Origin: Heterohyrax brucei
Taxonomy: Eukaryota > Chordata > Mammalia > Hyracoidea > Procaviidae
DNA: 64,000 nt
Assembly (NCBI GenBank): GCA_028571685.1
Contig: CM053146.1
Coordinates: 21,239,431 to 21,303,430 of the forward strand
Reading direction: 5' to 3'
Each line of letters starts with the position of its first letter. Within the stretch, counting starts at the first letter, position 1. Position numbers and translations under genes: made by a program. The notes below the pieces were generated by a model, which was not told the origin of the DNA, did not search any database, and saw nothing but the letters and a program-made list of their open reading frames with translations. This document shows, in pieces, positions 59,571 to 64,000 of this stretch.

Positions 59571-59850
59571 ATCCTTGCCACCAGGCAAGACCCAGCTCCG
59601 CCCGCCGGCCGAGACAGAGGAAAAAAAGTCACAATGGTGCGTTTACCTTCCGTCCGTGAGAGCCGGGGCTCAGTGAAAGAGAGGAGGTTTTTCGCTCAGT
59701 GGTATGGAGTCCCAATTAACAGCCCTGTGACATGTCCTGAGGCTGATTAGGTGATCAGAAGGCTCTGTTTGATTGTCAATTCAGGTCTTGGTTTCCAAAG
59801 GAGACGTGTGCTTAATCCGCCACCTTGACTCTGCCCCCCTATGGAATTTT

Positions 59851-60420
59851 TATTATACTAGGGTTAAAATAATACAGGCTCTTTGTTAACAAACAAACAA
59901 AAAAACCTTACTGAGTGTGACAAGAAAGTAATGGGACAGGAAATCTAGATTACTAGAAATGGAATAACCAGAGTGGAAATAATGAGAATGTTGATATATT
60001 GTGAATAACATAATCAATGTCTCTGAACAATTAAAGTAGAAATTGTTAAATGGAAACCAAACTTATTGTGTAAAGTTTAACCAAAGACACACAAAATTTT
60101 TTTTTACAAGAAAAACTAGTGTGAGGCTAATATCTCCGGTGATGGTTGCTCCCAAGCTTGTGCCCCTTTCTGTCTCCTGTGAGCTGACTACTGTCATTGG
60201 TTTGGCATGCATTCTGCCAAGTCTTTTGCTGTCCGTACTGCCTTAAAGAGTCGCTGCTAGCCTTGGGAAGATGCCTAGAATACACGTAAATGGGACTCTA
60301 CAAGCTGTGTCTTGGCAAAAATGAATAAAAGAATCCTCAAGACCAGCTGAGAGGACAACCCTCTATTCTCCCTTGGCCACATGTACCTATCTTTTTTATG
60401 TAGCAATTCTTACACTATAT
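59851..60420. other. No gene recognised
   Basis: AT-rich unassigned sequence. A 67-codon plus frame at 60043-60246 resembles nothing I know. Confidence 0.4.
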
Positions 60421-60429
60421 TGCAATTGT

Positions 60430-61190
60430 GGGAACTCTGTGGCACAGTGATTATGAGAGTGGCTGCTCACCAGAAGGTTGATACGAGGATTAAGACTGTA
60501 TGTCAGCTTAATTGGGCCATGATTCTTAGTGTTTATATGTGATCAGTTCTATGATAGAATCTGCTGTGTGTAGCCAATCAGTTGAAAGGGAGTTTCCTTG
60601 GTGGTGTGGCCTGCATCCAAACACACAGATGTTGTGGTTTTTTTGCTTGCTCTGAATCCTGTGGCTGCCTTCTGTTCATCTGACCTCTGGTTATTTGGAC
60701 TTGAGCTATCAGCTTATCTGCTGATCTTGGGATTTCTCTATTTTCACAGCTTATGAATGGGAGCCCTGCTTTCCAATCTGCTAATTTCAGGTTCACCAGC
60801 CCCTGCAGCTACATGAATCAGGAGGAGTCTTGTGGTCTTGTCTGCCAGTCTTGGGAACAGTGGATCTTCACAGCCTATGAAAAAAAGCCCTGCTCTCTGA
60901 CCTGCCATTCTTGGATTCATCAGCCTCTGTGGCTATGTGAATAAAGAGAAGCCTCTATCCTGACCCACAGACTTGGAACATTACAGCTTCTACAATTGTG
61001 TGAGCCATTTCTGTGGTACGTTTGTATGCTTTACTGGTTTTTCTTCTCTAGAGAACCCAGCCTAAGAAAGTTGGCAGTTTAAACCTACCAGCTGCTCCTT
61101 GGAAAACCTAGAGGGCTATTCCACTCTGTCTCATAGGGTCATTATGAGCTTGAACCAATTTGATGCAAGTGGTTTGGTTGCAAATGTCAG
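60430..61190 (+). repeat. AfroSINE (sense), split by an LTR
   Basis: The head 'ggaactctgtggcacagtga' to 'caccagaaggttg' ends at 60480; the rest resumes at 61070 with 'gttggcagtttaaacctacc' and ends 'gaaccaatttgatgcaag'. The intervening LTR is listed separately. Confidence 0.88.
60481..61069 (+). mobile_element. ERVL-type LTR inserted into an AfroSINE
   Basis: 589 bp from 'atacgaggattaagac' to 'gagaacccagcctaagaaa'. The SINE tetramer gttg is repeated on each side (60477-60480 and 61070-61073). Confidence 0.7.
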
Positions 61191-61742
61191 ATCTCTGGGA
61201 GGTACAAATGGCTTGTGCTCATCTACTGGCTGAAAGATTTGCAGTTTGAAACCACTTAGTGACACAGTGAAAGACACGACTGCCTAACAACATTCGTTCT
61301 GTATCTGTTCTTTGCTGCTTTCACCCAGCTCATCTGGTCTGTAAGGAATCCTCACATTGCCCCATCAGTTCAATGCTCTGGACTTGTTGCTCTGATTAAA
61401 GCAGATTTTTGACTATGGTTTTTCATTTCTCCTTCTTAGATCAGGTCTCTTAACAGATAACTCCTGGGATAACACATTCTCCTCAGCCCCATCTCAATCT
61501 GTGCTCCTGTCTGTCTTTCCTGTGCTCAGCTGCCCACCACCTGGACAAGCTGGGATGTTCACCTCAGCAGAAACGTTGACTGCTTAACAGTGACAACAGT
61601 TACTGAGTGTGTGCTATGTTCCAGGCGTTGCCAACTCCTCCACTGTTCTGACAGGCACAATTAAGGAGCACAATTTTACTAACAATGCCAGGTTCACGTA
61701 TGGGAGGATGCTGATATCTGTCCCTTGTAACAACCTGTCACC

Positions 61743-62652
61743 CTGTACTGGATTAAGTTGTGTCCTGCAAAATATGTGTTAGAATCCTAACCTCTATTCC
61801 TGTGGGTGTAATCCCATTTGGGAATAGGATATTCTTAATTATGTTAATGAGGCTGTGGTGGTCAGGATTATGTCAACTTGGCTACTCCATATTTGGCTGC
61901 TGTATTAAGTGGCAGGGCGGGGTTTGTGGTGGCTCCCGCCCCTCGGCTCTCATCTCCCGACCTTCACTAGGGCTGCTGGTCTGCTCATGTAGCCACGAGC
62001 TCCTGCTCTCTTCTGGTGTCTGGTTCCGGGACTTGAACTAGCAGCTGTTGGACTTATCAGTTCTTACAGTCAGCACTTGGGAGTCCTGCTCCCTGACCTG
62101 CCGATCCTAGGTTTGCCAGCCTCTGTCGCTTCGTCTCGCCACCAGCTTGGGATCCACTGACCTACACAACTGGTGATCTAGAACTCTGGTCTCTGACCTG
62201 CTGACTTTGGGTTCCTCAGCTTCCGTGGCCACGTGAAGCTTGTGCCAGAACTTGGGACATTCAGCTTCTGTGATTACGTGAGCTGTTTCCTGTATCTGTA
62301 TCTATCTATCTATATTATATATCTTTCTTTGTACCTACACGTGTTACTGGTTTTGCTTCCCTAAAAAACCCAGCCTAAGACAGAGGCCTTGTTAGTGTAG
62401 AAAGTACCCTATACTCAACCATTTCTGTGTTATAAAAAGAGCAGATTAAACACAAGAGGCATCAGGGAAAGATAGATGGCTTGTGGGATCACCAAGGAAC
62501 TGAGGAATGCCCAGGGCTGCCTACAAGAACTGAATCATCATGGCTGAAACTCCAATTTGGGCTTTTAGCCTCCAAAACTATGAGGAAACAAATTTCTGTT
62601 CTTCAAAGCTCCCTATTTGTGGCTGTTACAACAGTGCTATGTGACTAAGACA
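61743..62652 (+). mobile_element. MLT1-type MaLR LTR, split by an ERV-L solo LTR
   Basis: Text 'gattaagttgtgtcctgc', 'tttgggaataggatattc' before the break and 'gcctccaaaactatgagg' after it match MLT1-like LTRs. The break is the 529-bp ERV-L LTR. Confidence 0.75.
61854..62382 (+). mobile_element. Solo ERV-L LTR with 5-bp target duplication
   Basis: 529 bp, TGTGGTGGTCAGG...CCTAAGACA, flanked by GAGGC at 61849-61853 and 62383-62387. Same family as the LTR at 39203-39737 but in the opposite orientation. Confidence 0.92.
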
Positions 62653-63504
62653 TACCCCAACCTCTATTCTGAACCAATCGTGGTTGAATCAAGAGGTAAG
62701 CAAAGACCTTTAACTCCCTCAGCAGGGTGGAATGTTTGGTTTAATCTAGTGCTTTTTCTGTGCCAAGAACCAGATTATGGTCTGGGTTTCAAATGATGAG
62801 TAAAACTCAACCCTGTGCCAAAGAGGTTTGGAGATTAGTGGAGAAGAGGATGATCTAAAAGCTTGTATGTCTGTTCTCCCTCTCTTACAAAGGATAGATT
62901 TTCCAAATATTCATGGAGTTGAGACCATGAAGTGGGGGACTATAACATATACTTTAGTTCCTTTGGGCGTAGTTAAGGTTTTCCTTGAACACCTCTGTTT
63001 GTTGACAGATTGGCTAAGATCCAACCCAACAAAAACCAGGCAAATACCTTGAGCATGGAGCACTTTGCTTCAGCTAAAAGTCAAAGTTATCCAAATGTGC
63101 AGCCACAGGTATCCCTGCTTTGAAGCTCCTACAATATGCAGCCAACAGGAAATGGCAATTTTGAAAAGAAAGCAAAAATGTCAAAGTCTCATTGAAACAA
63201 TTTCCAAACTCTTTTAGTTACAGAATGATAGATTTTATTTTGGTCTGAATTATTTCAGTAACAATGACGTCAAAGCAATTTGTTCTTAGATCAATTCAGT
63301 GGGAAAAAAGAGTTTTCCAATTACTGAGAGGTTGGTTTTTCTTCTTTTTTGAATTCTTTAGGGAATCCTGTTAGCTTTATACTGCATCCTAGAAATGCGT
63401 CCTTAAATTTTACATTCCCTCAAACAATTTGTTAGGAACTCAAAATGTATTTTCTGGTGCACATAGCTAACGTGAATGGAATTCATTTAAATGGCTACCA
63501 GTTA
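62653..63504. other. No gene recognised
   Basis: Unassigned sequence; only chance frames seen. Confidence 0.4.
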
Positions 63505-63655
63505 TGAAGAGACAGGTCATACAGTGGTTAAGAGTGCAATATCTGGCACTCCCCCACCATTATTCAAATCAGCCTCCGTCACTCACTCCCTGTGCAATTT
63601 TTGCCAAGCTACTCAACCTCTCTGTGCTGTAAAATGAGATTAATTGTACTTACAG
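63505..63655 (+). repeat. MIR
   Basis: 'agtggttaagagtgcaatat' followed by 'aagctactcaacctctctgt' is the MIR core. Confidence 0.7.
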
Positions 63656-63657
63656 GA

Positions 63658-63762
63658 TTGGAGCCCTGATAGCACAATGGTTAAGAGTTCAGCTGTTAAC
63701 CAAAAAATCAGCAATTCTGTCCTGTTGGGTCACTGTGAGTTGTAATGGACCCAGCAATGGGT
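63658..63762 (+). repeat. AfroSINE (sense), internally deleted
   Basis: 'ggagccctgatagcacaatg' head and 'tcactgtgagttgtaatgg' tail. Confidence 0.85.
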
Positions 63763-63810
63763 ATGGTACCTCACAGGACTGTTATGAAAATCAAAGGAAC
63801 TAATGAACAT

Positions 63811-64000
63811 AACCCCCAAACCAACTGTCATTTGGTTGACTCTGACTCATAATGACCCCATGTGTTTCAGAATGTAATTGCACTCCACAGCGTTTTTGTG
63901 GCTGTGACCTTTCCAAAGCATTTTTCCAGGTCTTTCTTCCAAGGCACCTGTGAGTATGTTTGAATTGCCAGTCTTCCACTTAATAACCCAGCACTTAACT
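63811..64000 (-). repeat. AfroSINE, diverged long form (antisense), cut by the window end
   Basis: 'caactgtcatttggttgact' and 'taataacccagcacttaact' read as the antisense SINE. Confidence 0.75.

Larger units (their letters stand above)
52614..59839 (-). mobile_element. Full-length L1 with internal 2.3-kb inversion
   Basis: A 7.2-kb element bracketed by a target duplication of about 11 bp, tatggaatttW (52600-52610 and 59840-59850). From the right, the minus strand reads the L1 5' terminus and outer 5' UTR (59575-59839). The next part (5' UTR, ORF1, first 60 codons of ORF2; about 57285-59570) lies on the plus strand, and the rest of ORF2 and the 3' UTR (52614-57284) are again on the minus strand. 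The ORF2 halves are exactly complementary in content: the inverted part ends 'KLKIKGWKNIY' and the minus part starts 'ANNEQRRAVVAILISDKI'. Confidence 0.9.

Overview
This window is mammalian nuclear DNA, and its repeats point to an afrotherian, most likely an elephant. The evidence is about two dozen tRNA-like AfroSINE copies, RTE (BovB-like) LINEs whose 3' ends resemble those SINEs, and lineage-type L1 elements. No intact protein-coding gene is visible. The only strong host-gene signal is a CpG island promoter at about 11.8-12.7 kb; nearly everything else is mobile DNA of several ages, often nested.

Layout: 1-1940, MaLR-like provirus with two LTRs; 2.3-2.8, 3.8-4.2 and 14.4-15.0 kb, truncated L1 3' ends; 6.07-6.60 kb, a mariner relic with inverted termini; 8.8-11.7 kb, AT-rich and mostly unrecognised; 11.78-12.75 kb, CpG island; 15.25-19.06 kb, an L1 with its own target duplication and a large internal ORF2 deletion; 19.11-25.57 kb, a class I (gammaretrovirus-like) provirus on the minus strand; 25.6-36 kb, old L1/L2, LTRs and AfroSINEs; 36-38.3 kb antisense RTE and 39.06-43.8 kb sense RTE, the latter split by an ERV-L fragment with a dUTPase; 44.2-51.35 kb, a decayed plus-strand L1; 52.6-59.85 kb, a 7.2-kb L1 whose middle 2.3 kb is inverted; 60-64 kb, nested LTRs, SINEs and a MIR.

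The most exciting object is the provirus at 19111-25570. It has a TAAC target duplication, a tRNA-Pro primer site and LTRs differing at about 8 of 536 positions. Inside the RNase H part of pol it carries about 575 bp that translate, through one nonsense codon and two frame breaks, into essentially the whole of the host protein FAM89B. The insert lies in the viral sense, has no poly(A) and no target duplication, and meets viral sequence at two possible microhomologies. This looks like host mRNA capture by a retrovirus. The same provirus has two gag 5' modules in series, lacks the reverse transcriptase palm and most of env, and so resembles a helper-dependent transducing retrovirus.

A second unusual theme is a set of 25-55 bp insertions that carry only the 3' terminal hairpin of the AfroSINE/RTE type with a TTGGC-type tail. 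Two have clear target duplications and one more is supported by an empty-site paralogue. A third is a rearranged ERV-L/RTE junction with a duplicated flank of about 95 bp.
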